This document shows positions 25,359 to 34,058 of a DNA stretch of 64,000 bases, piece after piece. Source of the DNA: JBJMQS01 sp045802605 (GTDB lineage: Bacteria > Planctomycetota > Planctomycetia > Gemmatales > Gemmataceae); NCBI GenBank assembly GCA_045802605.1, contig JBJMQS010000036.1:259130-323129 (forward strand). Direction: 5' to 3'. Below the pieces are notes generated by a model that worked only from the letters and a program-made list of their open reading frames with translations, was not told where the DNA came from and did no database searches. Both the position numbers and the translations under genes were made by a program. Every line of letters starts with the position of its first letter. Position 1 is the first letter of the stretch.

Positions 25359-26756
25359 ATGCGTCAGCCGCTCCGCCTGCGTGCCATCCCTTTGGTATGC
25401 CGACGGCCATTCGCGATGACGGCCGGCGCTCTCATCTGGAGCCTGGCGATTGCCGGGTCACCGGCCGTACGCGCCGGCGATTTCCCGAGCCCCGGCTTGC
25501 AGCTTCTGCCCAGCAATCCACGGCGCTCACCCATCGTTGATGTTGTGGAGCGCGTCCGCGGCGCGGTCGTGAACATCCACAGCGAGCGAACCGTTCACAC
25601 GGCGCCCGAAGAAGTCTTCGCACATGGCTCCAACCGTGTCAACGGCATGGGCACGGGGATCATTGTCGATCCACGCGGCTACATCATCACCAACCACCAT
25701 GTCATCGAAGATGTGCAACTCTTGCGCGTTCGCCTCGCCGATGGGAGCACATATCCCGCCAAGATCGTAGCCCGTGATCCGGAAACCGATTTGGCGCTTT
25801 TGAAAATCGAGCCAACCACTCCGCTCCAAGTCATGCCGGTCGGTACCGCGAGCGACCTGATGATCGGCGAGACCGTGATCGCGATTGGCAACGCCTTCGG
25901 CTACGAGCACACGGTGACGATGGGCATCGTCAGTGCGACCAAGCGCGACGTCACGCTGAACAAAGAGATCAGCTACAAGCAATTGATTCAGACTGACGCC
26001 AGCATCAACCCTGGCAACTCGGGCGGACCGCTCATCAACATGTACGGTGAGTTGATCGGCGTGAACGTCGCGATTCGAGCCGGCGCTCAAGGTATTGGCT
26101 TCGCAATTCCCGTCGATCAGATGATCCACGTGGCGGCCGATATGATCAGTGGCCGGAAACGGTTTCAATCGCTGCACAGTCTCGTGTTGCAGGACCGCGT
26201 CGAGCCGGGTTCGAGCCCTGCGATTCGCAGCTTGGTGGTCGATCAAACTGAAATTGTGTCGCAAGCTTCCACATTAGGTTTGCAACGCGGCGATGTGATC
26301 ACACGGGTGGACGATCAGAAGATCACCAACTCGCTCGAATTCGAGCGTGCCCTTTTAGGTCGCAAGCCCGGTGAGAAGGTTGTGCTGGCGGTGTCGCGCG
26401 ACGGTGCCGAGCGGCCTGCGGAATTGGTGCTGTCGAGCCAAGAACGATCGTCGTCCCCGACAGACGTGGTTTGGAAGAAACTAGGCCTGAAACTGGCACC
26501 TTCGGCAGCGGAGTCGGTAACCCGGGTCAACAACCAATTTCGCGGCGGCTTAACAGTGGTCGATGTGTCTACCGAAGGGCCGGCTGCTCGCTCAGGGATT
26601 CAGCGTGGCGATATCCTGATTGGCTTGCATCAGTGGGAAACGCTGACAATCGACAATGTGGTCTACGTTTTGAACCACCCGGACGGGGCGTCGTTCGGAC
26701 CACTCAAGTACTTCGTCATTCACTCCGGCGAAGTGCGAAAGGGCACGCTGAAATAA
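25359..26756 (+). CDS. HtrA/DegP-type serine protease with two PDZ domains
   Basis: This 465-aa protein starts at the ATG preceded by GGAGG, begins with a long basic signal sequence (about 1-39), then the trypsin-like domain with His114 (ITNHHVI), Asp144 (ETDLALLKI) and Ser221 (NPGNSGGPL). PDZ1 spans about residues 290-350 (TLGLQRGDVITRVDDQKI) and PDZ2 about 395-455 (GPAARSGIQRGDILIGLHQW). HtrA proteases degrade misfolded envelope proteins. It converges with the PP2C gene, with 3 nt between the two stops and no visible terminator. Confidence 0.94.
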   Translation: MRQPLRLRAIPLVCRRPFAMTAGALIWSLAIAGSPAVRAGDFPSPGLQLLPSNPRRSPIVDVVERVRGAVVNIHSERTVHTAPEEVFAHGSNRVNGMGTGIIVDPRGYIITNHHVIEDVQLLRVRLADGSTYPAKIVARDPETDLALLKIEPTTPLQVMPVGTASDLMIGETVIAIGNAFGYEHTVTMGIVSATKRDVTLNKEISYKQLIQTDASINPGNSGGPLINMYGELIGVNVAIRAGAQGIGFAIPVDQMIHVAADMISGRKRFQSLHSLVLQDRVEPGSSPAIRSLVVDQTEIVSQASTLGLQRGDVITRVDDQKITNSLEFERALLGRKPGEKVVLAVSRDGAERPAELVLSSQERSSSPTDVVWKKLGLKLAPSAAESVTRVNNQFRGGLTVVDVSTEGPAARSGIQRGDILIGLHQWETLTIDNVVYVLNHPDGASFGPLKYFVIHSGEVRKGTLK

Positions 26757-26759
26757 CGA

Positions 26760-28052
26760 TCAACCGTGCTTGTCCCAAACTGGTGAGAACACTTCCTCTT
26801 TGTGCCGTAGCTGATTGAAGCGGCGTACCAGAGCGTGCATCACCCGGCAATGAGCACGGAACGACTCGGTGAGCTTGCCAGCCGCGCGTTGTGCGATGGC
26901 TTCGTCAAATTGCGATTTCACTTCCGCGAGTGCATCGCCGCGATCCGATTCTGGCAACCGTTCGCGCACGGAATCCTCGGCCAGCACCAATTTGTCGATG
27001 AGGGCCGGCTCCACGGGGCAGGGGATTCGAGCATACACATGCAATGGCCGTGGCTCATCCGACTGCTCAGCTTGCGATGCAAATGTGCGCGATTGAACCA
27101 GCAGCCCGCCCAAGCCGATGGCGACGGCCGCCGCCGCGAGTGAGAAAGCCGCCGCACCGCCCGGCCAATGTAATGCGAACAGTGCCAGCGCGAAAATTCC
27201 CAAAACGATGCCAACCAAAAGTGCGGTGAGGGGCCAATGTTTGCGAATGGGCTCAAATGGCGAGCGAGTCGGCTTACTCGCGGGCAGGGGTTCCGGATCG
27301 CCGCTCAACCGCGCGATCAGCACCGTCACGTTGTCCGGCCCACCACGCAGATTCGCCAACTCGACGAGAAACTCGCACGCTTCTGCCGCAGGCAGCGACG
27401 CGAGAATGGCGCCAATCTCGTAGTCGGATAGTTGGCCGGACAATCCGTCGCTGCACAGCAAAAACGTGTCGCCCGGTTTGAGCGGGTGCGGCCCTTCGAT
27501 GTCCACTTCCACAAATGCTTCCGGACCGAGCGAGCGCAGTATGACATTCGACTTGATACCGTGCAATTGGTCCGGCCGAATTCCTTGACGGCGGGCGATC
27601 TCCCAGACGGCCGAATGATCGAAGGTCAATTGCTCGAGTAAGCCATCGCGCAAACGATAGACTCGGCTATCGCCCACGTGGGCCACCCAGGCTCCCTCGG
27701 GCCGCAGCCAGAGTGCGGATGCTGTGGTGCCCAGGCCGCGAAACTCCGGATTCTCTTGTCCAATGGAATGAATACCGGCGTTCGCTTCGGCGTACGATTT
27801 ACGCAAGGCGTTCGCAGGTCCATCGTGAGAGTATTTCGAGACGAGATGCGGAATATCACGGGCGGCCTTGGCCGACGCTTTTTCACCGACCGCGTGGCCT
27901 CCCATTCCATCCGCCACCACGAACAAATGGCCATGCTCGCGCCAGCGCGATTCATCGGGAGCGATCGAGACGCCAAAGGCGTCCTGATTGTGACTTCGGC
28001 GAATGCCGACGTCGGTACGGGCACAGTTTTCGAGCAATTCGAAACCGATCAC
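26760..28052 (-). CDS. PP2C-type serine/threonine phosphatase with membrane segments
   Basis: The 430-aa product has a PP2C/SpoIIE-like catalytic domain (residues 5-245) with metal-binding D24 (RRSHNQDAFG), D48 (VVADGMGGH), the VAHVGDSRVYRLRDG motif and the LLCSDGLSGQL and GGPDNVTVLIARL motifs. Two hydrophobic helices follow (about 268-290 and 295-317), then a helical cytoplasmic tail. It should reverse Hanks-type kinase phosphorylation at the membrane. No kinase gene is adjacent. Confidence 0.93.
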   Translation of the reverse strand: MIGFELLENCARTDVGIRRSHNQDAFGVSIAPDESRWREHGHLFVVADGMGGHAVGEKASAKAARDIPHLVSKYSHDGPANALRKSYAEANAGIHSIGQENPEFRGLGTTASALWLRPEGAWVAHVGDSRVYRLRDGLLEQLTFDHSAVWEIARRQGIRPDQLHGIKSNVILRSLGPEAFVEVDIEGPHPLKPGDTFLLCSDGLSGQLSDYEIGAILASLPAAEACEFLVELANLRGGPDNVTVLIARLSGDPEPLPASKPTRSPFEPIRKHWPLTALLVGIVLGIFALALFALHWPGGAAAFSLAAAAVAIGLGGLLVQSRTFASQAEQSDEPRPLHVYARIPCPVEPALIDKLVLAEDSVRERLPESDRGDALAEVKSQFDEAIAQRAAGKLTESFRAHCRVMHALVRRFNQLRHKEEVFSPVWDKHG

Positions 28053-28194
28053 ATCGGTCCCCAGGGCCTTGGCATGGCGATGTCATCTCGGCATCGCGTT
28101 TTGAAGATTATCGGCGGTCAGGCGATGGCCCGCAAGGCGGGGGCGCGTCACAGTGCCCCTGTCGGCGGCAAAATGGGCCGAAACCGCACGCATC

Positions 28195-28222
28195 CTATGC
28201 CCGGCGTCCGTGCCGGGCATAG
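28195..28222. repeat. Small stem-loop upstream of tRNA-Asn
   Basis: A perfect 11-bp stem (CTATGCCCGGC with GCCGGGCATAG) encloses a 6-nt loop. It lies between the divergently placed PP2C gene and tRNA-Asn and has no U-tract, so I do not call it a terminator. Confidence 0.7.
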
Positions 28223-28254
28223 CCGCCGAACCAAAACGGCCCGCGTCACGTCCC

Positions 28255-28283
28255 TTGCAGCAGCCCGGGTATGCACTTATAAA
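28255..28283 (+). promoter_or_regulatory. Putative promoter of tRNA-Asn
   Basis: TTGCAG (28255-28260) and TATAAA (28278-28283) are separated by 17 nt, a good sigma-70-type spacing. The -10 box ends 16 nt before the mature tRNA 5' end. Confidence 0.6.
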
Positions 28284-28299
28284 ACAGAGTTGTCGCTGA

Positions 28300-28371
28300 T
28301 CCCCTGTAGCTCAGCGGTAGAGCAGCCGGCTGTTAACCGGCGGGTCGTAGGTTCGAATCCTACCGGGGGAG
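28300..28371 (+). tRNA. tRNA-Asn (anticodon GTT)
   Basis: The 72-nt cloverleaf is complete by eye: acceptor stem TCCCCTG paired with CGGGGGA, anticodon stem GCCGG/CCGGC around loop CTGTTAA with anticodon GTT, and T-arm with GTTCGAATC. The discriminator base is G73, as in bacterial tRNA-Asn. The CCA end is not encoded. The gene marks the left boundary of the presumed island, because the sequence just behind it reappears at 58,325. Confidence 0.95.
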
Positions 28372-28603
28372 ATCGATTTTCAACGAGCGGACCTACGGTT
28401 CCAAGAGTTAACGGGCGACGCCAGAATCTCGTGGTTCTTGCTCGCCTCATTTTCCCCCTTTCTTTGCAGTATTCCCAAACGTGGCGCGTTAACCAAAACC
28501 TCTCCCAATGTTCGAGAGATCGACCGGGGTGCGGTCGTAACCCCCGGTTCTCGACTGCACACCGCGCGTAACACATGCGGAATCTCTCGCTCTCTCAATT
28601 AAC
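28372..28603. repeat. Left copy of island-flanking direct repeat
   Basis: This sequence directly after tRNA-Asn aligns with 58325-58559 in the same orientation. Shared blocks are GATTTT-AACGAGCGGAC, GAGTTAAC, CGACGCCAGAATC, GAGATCGACCGGGGT and CTCTCTCAATTAA, with many point differences between, roughly three quarters identical by eye. The stretch holds no gene. GTTAAC motifs are frequent here and in the following non-coding 28,604-28,862. Confidence 0.75.
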
Positions 28604-28862
28604 AATCCCCGCGAGTTAACAGCCGATGACCTGCTAGTTAACAAAGGTCTCCAGATTTCGGACTGGGGCAAGCGCAAGACTTTTGAGGCAGCATGAGTTC
28701 TGCCTAAAGGTTCCCTGCAACCAAAATTCTGCACTCAACGGATGACTGAGTGACCTTTTTAAGGACGAGTCGCTTTCCTTACGGGAACCTAGGGCGATGC
28801 CGAAGGCTGACCAACTCAGGCCGTTCGCCTGAAGAGGTGATGGAGGTGGATGAGTTTGCATC

Positions 28863-29876
28863 TCATACTGAGGGTGCGCCTGTGCCATCGACACAATTTT
28901 GAAAGAGTTCTGACATGGGCGACACAGTAATATTGCCAGATGGCTTCAGGAGTCGTTCGTCCGGGAGTGAACGCATGAAGGACAAAGGCTGAAACAAACG
29001 CCACTCGGCGGACCGATCTTGTTTCGTGTGTGCTTGCGTCTGGAATTCCGTTTCCCACATGTCGCGGGAATTAAACCAAACGCCCCGCATTGCGAACGAA
29101 AAGGCCTGCGGCTCGCTCGTACATGAACGATTCACGCAAAAATCGTATGGCAGGAGATCTGACGTGACGAACAATGGTTGGGTGATTACGGCACGCGCCA
29201 CACGAACTTTGTCAATGGACATTTCCGCAAATGTGGAAAAACTCTCGTCGAGAGTCATTGTCAGGCGCAAATACCGCGGTTCGGCAAGATTCATCGTTCG
29301 GTCAGAAGTCATTGTCACGCTATTACCCTGGGCGCCGACGGCTTGGAATTCCAGCTTTCCACAACGGTCCATGAAAAGGCCCCATTTTATTCTAGTTTCA
29401 GGAATGGACGCCTCAAACAATACCGCTCGGTTGGCGGGGAGAACAGGCACTGCGAAATCGAAGTGAAGCTCCCAGTCAAGCAAACTGCTGAATAGATGAT
29501 GTCCCACGCGGAGAACTGCACGAGCAATTTCAAGCAATACCCAAGCGAAGAAATTCACTCCTTTGACGTCCCCAAAGACTAGTGAGTTAGCGAATTCGGG
29601 TGGAATCGAAGGAGAATAGTGCGCCCCTCCATTCTTGTTTGCAAAACAGTCAATGACTTCTGCAACGGAAAAGGACCTTCCGTTTAAAGACAGCATTTTG
29701 TGGTCAAGAAACTCATTCAAGGAAATTGGCTTGTGGCCGGGAAACTGCGGATGTACCGAGGCGCCCTGGTCAAAAACTCTGTCCGACCAAAAAAGCGTTC
29801 TCCGAAATAGTTGCATCGGTATTCCTTCTGACGTGATGTCCAGGGTGCTGTCCACAACTATCAGGTTGCAGTGCAT
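28863..29876 (-). CDS. Protein of unknown function (337 aa)
   Basis: No signal peptide, transmembrane segment or known catalytic motif is visible. The sequence has balanced composition and blocks such as GGAHYSPSIPPEFANSL, VLLEIARAVLRVGHHLF and LTMTLDESFSTFAEMSIDKVRVARAV, which argue for real coding. Several in-frame ATGs near the 5' end leave the start open; 29876 gives the longest form and 29816 (MQLFRRTLFW) is a reasonable alternative. It lies between the left direct repeat and a transposase and belongs to the presumed island. Confidence 0.6.
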   Translation of the reverse strand: MHCNLIVVDSTLDITSEGIPMQLFRRTLFWSDRVFDQGASVHPQFPGHKPISLNEFLDHKMLSLNGRSFSVAEVIDCFANKNGGAHYSPSIPPEFANSLVFGDVKGVNFFAWVLLEIARAVLRVGHHLFSSLLDWELHFDFAVPVLPANRAVLFEASIPETRIKWGLFMDRCGKLEFQAVGAQGNSVTMTSDRTMNLAEPRYLRLTMTLDESFSTFAEMSIDKVRVARAVITQPLFVTSDLLPYDFCVNRSCTSEPQAFSFAMRGVWFNSRDMWETEFQTQAHTKQDRSAEWRLFQPLSFMRSLPDERLLKPSGNITVSPMSELFQNCVDGTGAPSV

Positions 29877-29951
29877 GTCCGAGCAATTTGGCGCAGATAG
29901 GTGCGCAACTCTCCCTTGCGCACGGGAGTTCCCATCGCGGCAATCAGGGGG

Positions 29952-31004
29952 CTAACCGGCACGCCGATAACTTTTTAGCAACCCGCCGAGTCGTTCGGCG
30001 CTGAATACTGAGGTATCGACCTTCAAGGTGGTGGTAGGCGGATCGAGACCTGAGAGCGGCCGATTTCCCAGCGCTTGATGTGGCCGATCTTGGTTGTAGT
30101 AGGCTTCGAACTCGGTGCACAACCATCGCAGGTGAGCTTCGCCAAACACCGTGAAATGATCAAAGCACTCTTGTTGAACGGTCTGGATGACCCGCTCGCA
30201 ATAGGCATTGAGGTTGGGCGCGACAGGACCCAGACGACGCACGTCCACTCCCTCGGATTGAAAAATCGCGTCAAAGGCCCTGGAAAAACTCGTGTCATGA
30301 TCGTGAACGAGATGGCCTACCTCCAAGCCAACTTGCTCGCAATGGAGAGTGTAGTTTCGTGCCTGCTGCGTCACCCAGGCCGTATTCGGATTGGCCGTCG
30401 CTCCGACTATGCGCAGCCGGCGAGTGCCTATGTGGAGAAACACCAGCACAAAGAAGTCGACCGGACCGCGCAGCGTCCACACCTTCTGGGTGAAGAAGTC
30501 GCAGGCATGAAGCGTCTTGGCATGACGAGTGAGCCAATCCGCCCAGCTGCCGCGACCTTGTTTCGGACCCGGATCAAACCCGCCTTGCTTCAGGATGTTG
30601 ATCACCGTCGTGCGAGATATGCGAATCCCCAGTTTCTTGAGTTCTCCGAGAATACGGGTGTAGCCCCATTGGTTCTCCTCCGCCAAGCGGAGGACGAGCT
30701 GGCGCACGGGAGTGGCGGTCGGGGTGCGACCAAGTTTTCGACGTACCGTCTTTGCCAAGGGCTGTGCCAACCACCGCCGCATCGTTCGCGCCGATACAAT
30801 CCCGATGATCTGATTGATAATGGAGCCCAGTGGTCGGGCCAGTTTGACCAATCGCCGCTGCTCGCTAGGAGTAACCACCAGACGTTTAGGCAGCCGCGCT
30901 CGAAGGATCCGGTTTTCCTGCTTCAAATATTCGACCATCTGAGCCAGTTGGCGATCGGTGGCCGAAGCCAGTAAGAGGAAGAAGGCTTGGACGAGCTTTG
31001 TCAT
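29952..31004 (-). mobile_element. DDE transposase (rve integrase core), copy 1
   Basis: This 350-aa transposase has a helical N-terminus (LVQAFFLLLASATDRQLAQMVEYLKQENRILRARLPKR), a helix-turn-helix region (about 95-140) and an RNase H-like core with D169 (HACDFF), D235 (LVHDHDTSF) and E270 (NAYCERVIQT), then QDRPHQALGNRPL. It is paralogous to the transposase at 56815-57873 over its whole length. Both genes have GGCCTGAAAA a few nt upstream of the start. I found no clear terminal inverted repeats or target duplication, so element ends are undefined. The reading frame is intact and may be active. Confidence 0.9.
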
Positions 31005-31191
31005 ACATTGGGCCTGAAAACAGCAACCGGATCGAATGGTGGTCAGAGATTATGCACACCGGCCGAACTCACTCACCACAGCACTCACACCGTTTGGCTG
31101 GCGGCGTGGGGAATTGAATTGGAACTGATTACGCTTCGGGGATTAGGGCTGGCGAACATCAGCCGGTCGGTCAGCTCGTTCGAGACGGTTT

Positions 31192-31227
31192 GCGAACACG
31201 TTTAGCGCGCGCATTCGGAGAGAGATG
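31192..31227 (-). repeat. Inverted fragment of the Rhs-leader repeat
   Basis: The reverse complement of these 36 nt matches 58271-58306 with one difference (CATCTCTCTCCGAATGCG... ACGTGTTCGC). It is a displaced piece of the repeat seen at 41327-41510 and 58144-58326 and shows rearrangement inside the island. The rest of 31,005-31,326 shows no gene. Confidence 0.7.
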
Positions 31228-31326
31228 TGCTGCGGCCAGGGAAGGGTGTGAGGGAAGTAAGGAAGGGAACTCAAGCTCTCGCGCGCCTGTTAACTCATGC
31301 CATGACTCCCAAGAGCTCCCCAGTGG

Positions 31327-31470
31327 ATGATCCATCTCACGGAGAAACCCGTCGAATTGGCGGAACGCGCCATCGAGTATTCCTCGCAGCCCGGCGAGAA
31401 CGTGCTGGATCTCTTCGGCGGCAGTGGCAGCACGCTGATTGCGGCTGAACGCACCAAGCGGCCGCACATC
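31327..31470 (+). pseudogene. C-terminal fragment of a DNA methyltransferase
   Basis: MIHLTEKPVELAERAIEYSSQPGENVLDLFGGSGSTLIAAERT matches the C-terminal part of N6-adenine/N4-cytosine methyltransferases (TEKPVEL and the FGGSGSTL S-adenosylmethionine loop). The catalytic DPPY motif and the usual C-terminal end are missing and the homology stops abruptly near 31467. This is a remnant of a phage- or plasmid-type methyltransferase. The following 400 nt to 31,871 show no gene. Confidence 0.7.
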
Positions 31471-31871
31471 ATTGCTCAAACAGGCTCGGATGTCCTCCGA
31501 CGAAAACACCGCATCGATCGTATCTTCGAACGAGCAACAGTGCGAGAATGGCGACTTCATTTGCTTACTCCACCCCAGGCAGCATTTTCTACTTTAACGC
31601 GTCAGCCATTCCGAGGCAGTCCTAGCGAAACAAGATAACACAGGCTGAATCCAATTCGAACCTTTTCATACCTGATTTCCAATTCAGCCGAAAACGCAGG
31701 TTAACAGGTACCTCGCCCGCGAGGGGGTTCAAATTCCGACAGGTTTACAACGGCCGGTTTGACGGCTTGCATTCGCTCGAATGGTTAGATGCGTCGCGAG
31801 CAGGGACATCCGTATGGGACTCTGTCTGAGATTGACCGTTTGCCCCAAAGGTCGCCGGTCGGCCTCAAAAG

Positions 31872-32219
31872 TCAAAACCAGCGGCGAAAAACAAATTGAA
31901 GTTCAGCCCACCATCGTTCCATTCGGCCACATTCGTAAACCAACGCAGGCTGGCTCACGCACCCTTGGTCATCGAAATAAACCAATACGTTACCATCAGT
32001 AAGTTCCCAGCGTAGCAGTCCGGGATATTGGAGCGGGCTAGGGTACTCGAAATTTGGCTGTCCGAGAATCTCTATTGCACGATCTCTTGTGTCCCGCTCC
32101 CGAATGAACCGCGCATCTCGCACCGATATGCTTCTCGGGCCGAAAAGGACGAGCCAGCCGACCACGCACAGCGGCAACAGAATGCCCAGAACGATAACCC
32201 GTCGCCGCGTCAGCTTCAC
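31872..32219 (-). CDS. Membrane-anchored BamE/SmpA-like small protein, paralog 1
   Basis: The 115-aa product starts MKLTRRRVIVLGILLPLCVVGWLVLF, a basic tip plus one transmembrane helix, followed by a small domain (RERDTRDRAIEILGQPNFEYPSP...LLRWELTDGNVLVYFDDQGCV) with the helix-turn and I-L-G-x-P pattern of SmpA/OmlA/BamE proteins. It starts with GTG behind a GAGGGGTGAGCC leader shared with its paralogs at 34385, 34982 and 34492. It belongs to an array of at least six paralogs. Function unknown; the family pattern is clear but distant from BamE itself. Confidence 0.75.
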   Translation of the reverse strand: MKLTRRRVIVLGILLPLCVVGWLVLFGPRSISVRDARFIRERDTRDRAIEILGQPNFEYPSPLQYPGLLRWELTDGNVLVYFDDQGCVSQPALVYECGRMERWWAELQFVFRRWF

Positions 32220-32258
32220 GGCTCACCCCTCGCGAAGGAAATAATAGACCTGACTCAC

Positions 32259-32459
32259 CTAGCTTTGGGGCGGCTGATTTTTGTAAGCCCGATGCAAGAG
32301 GAACATAGCTACGGTCGGACTGATCATAAGGACGAGGATGACGCACCAGGCCAATCGCTTTTCCGGACGGACGATGATTTGGTAGATGGTGTACGGATAC
32401 GTGGGCAGAACCACCACAAACCACAAAACGTAGAGATGCAGCGGCAAAGGTTGCCTCAC
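32259..32459 (-). CDS. Small two-helix membrane protein
   Basis: A 66-aa product (MRQPLPLHLYVLWFVVVLPTYPYTIYQIIV...LAWCVILVLMISPTVAMFLLHRAY) with two transmembrane helices. The GTG at 32459 has a GGGAGG site 4 nt upstream, which decides the start within a longer open frame. It lies 39 bp upstream of the BamE-like paralog 1 on the same strand. Small membrane proteins in front of BamE-like genes recur at 34492 and 35135. Confidence 0.65.
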   Translation of the reverse strand: MRQPLPLHLYVLWFVVVLPTYPYTIYQIIVRPEKRLAWCVILVLMISPTVAMFLLHRAYKNQPPQS

Positions 32460-32492
32460 GTTGCCTCCCGTTTCTTCGCGGCCTGCTAGCGA

Positions 32493-32601
32493 TTGTCTCA
32501 TGGGCCGGGGAGCGGGGCAAGGGATGGCTTTGCACACACCGAATCGCCTGCACCACGATTCCGAACCCTGCACAACGAATCGGGTATTCTGTGCAAGTCA
32601 G
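32493..32601. repeat. Array repeats (R4 fragment and TGCACA element T1)
   Basis: Positions 32493-32530 repeat the TGTC-CATGGGCCGG-GAGCGGGGCAAG motif seen at 32899 and 35634. Positions 32530-32601 hold an element with TGCACA/TGTGCA ends (CCTGCACAACGAATCGGG...); its reverse complement matches 39259-39333. These repeats delimit the gene modules of the array. Confidence 0.7.
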
Positions 32602-32606
32602 TGAGT

Positions 32607-32879
32607 CTAATACCAAATCGGCCATTTACCATGTCGCGCTTTGTGCACGATGGCAGTTCCGATGAACGCTATTCCGAGTCCCAACATGCCCCCGAAGGTG
32701 GCCAGAATTACTTGAAAAACCGTGCATTGCTTCAGCCAATCATTCTGACTCTCGCCAAAAGCAAGCTGATACAAGAGCGGTGCAACAGACAACACCAATA
32801 AGAGGTATCCGATTGCCACCACGGCTCGCCCGGCGCGGAGAGAATTTCTCTCAGCGGACGAATACGATCTAGCGGCCAT
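32607..32879 (-). CDS. Small membrane protein (90 aa)
   Basis: The product (MAARSYSSAERNSLRAGRAVVAIGYLLLVLSVAPLLYQL...VFQVILATFGGMLGLGIAFIGTAIVHKARHGKWPIWY) has two transmembrane helices and a short basic C-terminal tail. The ATG at 32879 is preceded by a G-rich GAGGGGGG site. No family recognised. It is one of several unrelated small membrane genes embedded in the paralog array. Confidence 0.65.
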   Translation of the reverse strand: MAARSYSSAERNSLRAGRAVVAIGYLLLVLSVAPLLYQLAFGESQNDWLKQCTVFQVILATFGGMLGLGIAFIGTAIVHKARHGKWPIWY

Positions 32880-32898
32880 AGCGCCCCCCCCTCGCAAT

Positions 32899-33009
32899 TG
32901 TCGCATGGGCCGGAAAGCGAGGCAAGCCGCGAGAGTCCGCTCCGGCTTGCTCCGGCTTTGCTCCTAAATGGCGAAACGAAACGTAATCGACTGAAACGAA
33001 ACGAAATGG
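32899..33009. repeat. Array repeat R1
   Basis: This intergenic block (TTGTCGCATGGGCCGG..., GGCTTTGCTCC, then AATCGACTGAAACGAA) recurs at 35634-35758 (R2) and in part at 32493 and 39423-39482 (R3). In R1 and R2 it ends immediately before the stop codon of a BamE-like paralog, so the repeat marks the 3' border of each module. Confidence 0.8.
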
Positions 33010-33013
33010 GTTT

Positions 33014-33406
33014 TCATCGAATGCCAATCCACTGCAAGAAGCGATGGTATGTCATCCACACCTGCTGCCCAAAGTCCCAAGTGTGCGTTGTGGTTTTGGT
33101 CGCGCGGCCATCCAACCCAAAGTTGACCCATATTTCACCATCACGACCAGACCAACCCATTGTCCAACCATCTGGGATGTATCTACCATAATTCTCGCCA
33201 GGCGCAACGATTTCTGGCACTGCACTCTCACCTTCATGATCCGGCACACCCAGTATCGAAAACACTTCGTTTTTGCTCATCCCAACTTGAATTTGTCTGC
33301 TCTTTGAAATCGAAATACGAGAGTAATACTGCCACAGACCCACTGCGAATACGACGACAAAAACCACGGCTAGCAATCTTTCGACCTTTCGTCGCGTTAG
33401 CTTCAT
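33014..33406 (-). CDS. Membrane-anchored BamE/SmpA-like small protein, paralog 2
   Basis: The 130-aa product begins MKLTRRKVERLLAVVFVVVFAVGLWQYY (membrane anchor) followed by RQIQVGMSKNEVFSILGVPDHEGE, the clearest copy of the SmpA/OmlA/BamE motif (I-x-x-G-M-S-x-x-E-V-x-x-x-L-G-x-P), and GEIWVNFGLDGRATKTTTHTW. The ATG at 33406 lies directly behind a remnant of a transposase 3' end (33411-33475), the same layout as paralog 5. A role as a membrane-bound ligand-binding or immunity-like protein is possible, but not shown. Confidence 0.78.
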   Translation of the reverse strand: MKLTRRKVERLLAVVFVVVFAVGLWQYYSRISISKSRQIQVGMSKNEVFSILGVPDHEGESAVPEIVAPGENYGRYIPDGWTMGWSGRDGEIWVNFGLDGRATKTTTHTWDFGQQVWMTYHRFLQWIGIR

Positions 33407-33410
33407 GCCC

Positions 33411-33475
33411 GCCCCCGCATCTTCAAAACGTTGCGCCGTCATCCTTCTAGAACTCGCCTTGATGTTAAGGCAACT
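33411..33475 (-). pseudogene. 3' remnant of SWIM-type transposase
   Basis: The 65 nt align with the last codons of the transposase gene at 36102-37337; shared blocks are CATCTTCAAAACG or CATTTTCAAAACG and ATCCTTC-AGAACTCG. In protein terms GIEAEFWKDDRRDVLKMRGRA there corresponds to a decayed IKASSRRMTAQRFEDAGAG here. It shows that the same mobile element once lay upstream of BamE-like paralog 2. Confidence 0.65.
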
Positions 33476-33506
33476 ATACCCAGTCAAGGCTGGACGTGGA
33501 GCAGCA

Positions 33507-33851
33507 CTAACCTCCAACCAAATAAAGGTAGAGCGTGTTGCTAAGTCGCTTGGCGTCGGGCCCGAAGGCGACCGCATTCATATTTCCGCGCTGGTTCTCA
33601 ACGACATGCCATTCGATGTCGTCGCCGTATTCATCAACAAGTTGGAGGTACTCGGCAATCGCGGGGCGGTTTGCATCTGCATGCAACTTGTACCACGACC
33701 CGCCATCCTGGACGTGGATCCAAGCAGTCCGCTCGTCGGTCCCAGTAGGGCCAATGATGTGCTCGTCAGTCTCCGCGAGCCATTTCCGGATACGCCTGTG
33801 AAGTTCCGCTTTCGTGATCGCCGCGCCGACACGGACTTGGTCCATTGGCAT
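33507..33851 (-). CDS. Small soluble protein of unknown function
   Basis: 114 aa, MPMDQVRVGAAITKAELHRRIRKWLAETDEHIIGPTGTDERTAWIHVQDGGSWYKLHADANRPAIAEYLQLVDEYGDDIEWHVVE..., no signal or membrane segment. The balanced alpha/beta pattern (helix, WIHV and WHVV strands) suggests a real folded domain, perhaps an immunity-type protein as expected in toxin-rich islands, but I recognise no family. It sits between two BamE-like paralogs on the same strand. Confidence 0.6.
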   Translation of the reverse strand: MPMDQVRVGAAITKAELHRRIRKWLAETDEHIIGPTGTDERTAWIHVQDGGSWYKLHADANRPAIAEYLQLVDEYGDDIEWHVVENQRGNMNAVAFGPDAKRLSNTLYLYLVGG

Positions 33852-34058
33852 CGCTGTGCTCCTTCGCCAAACTCGAACACGTTTGACGTATCGAATTATA
33901 TTCCCTCATTTTCGAAGTGCCCGAAGATGCAGGTAACAGGTACCATCACCTCTGGGCGAAAGGGCGGGCCTGGCTCGGAACCCCGAAATGAACTCTAGAG
34001 TCCGTATCCTGCACAATGATTCGGGAAATGGTGTGCAAGTGGGGCATTGCAAAGTCGC

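Noticed and set aside
31700..31745. Possible tRNA fragment (GTTAAC ... GTTCAAATTCC)
   Set aside because: Spacing does not match tRNA-Asn, no acceptor or anticodon stem can be formed.
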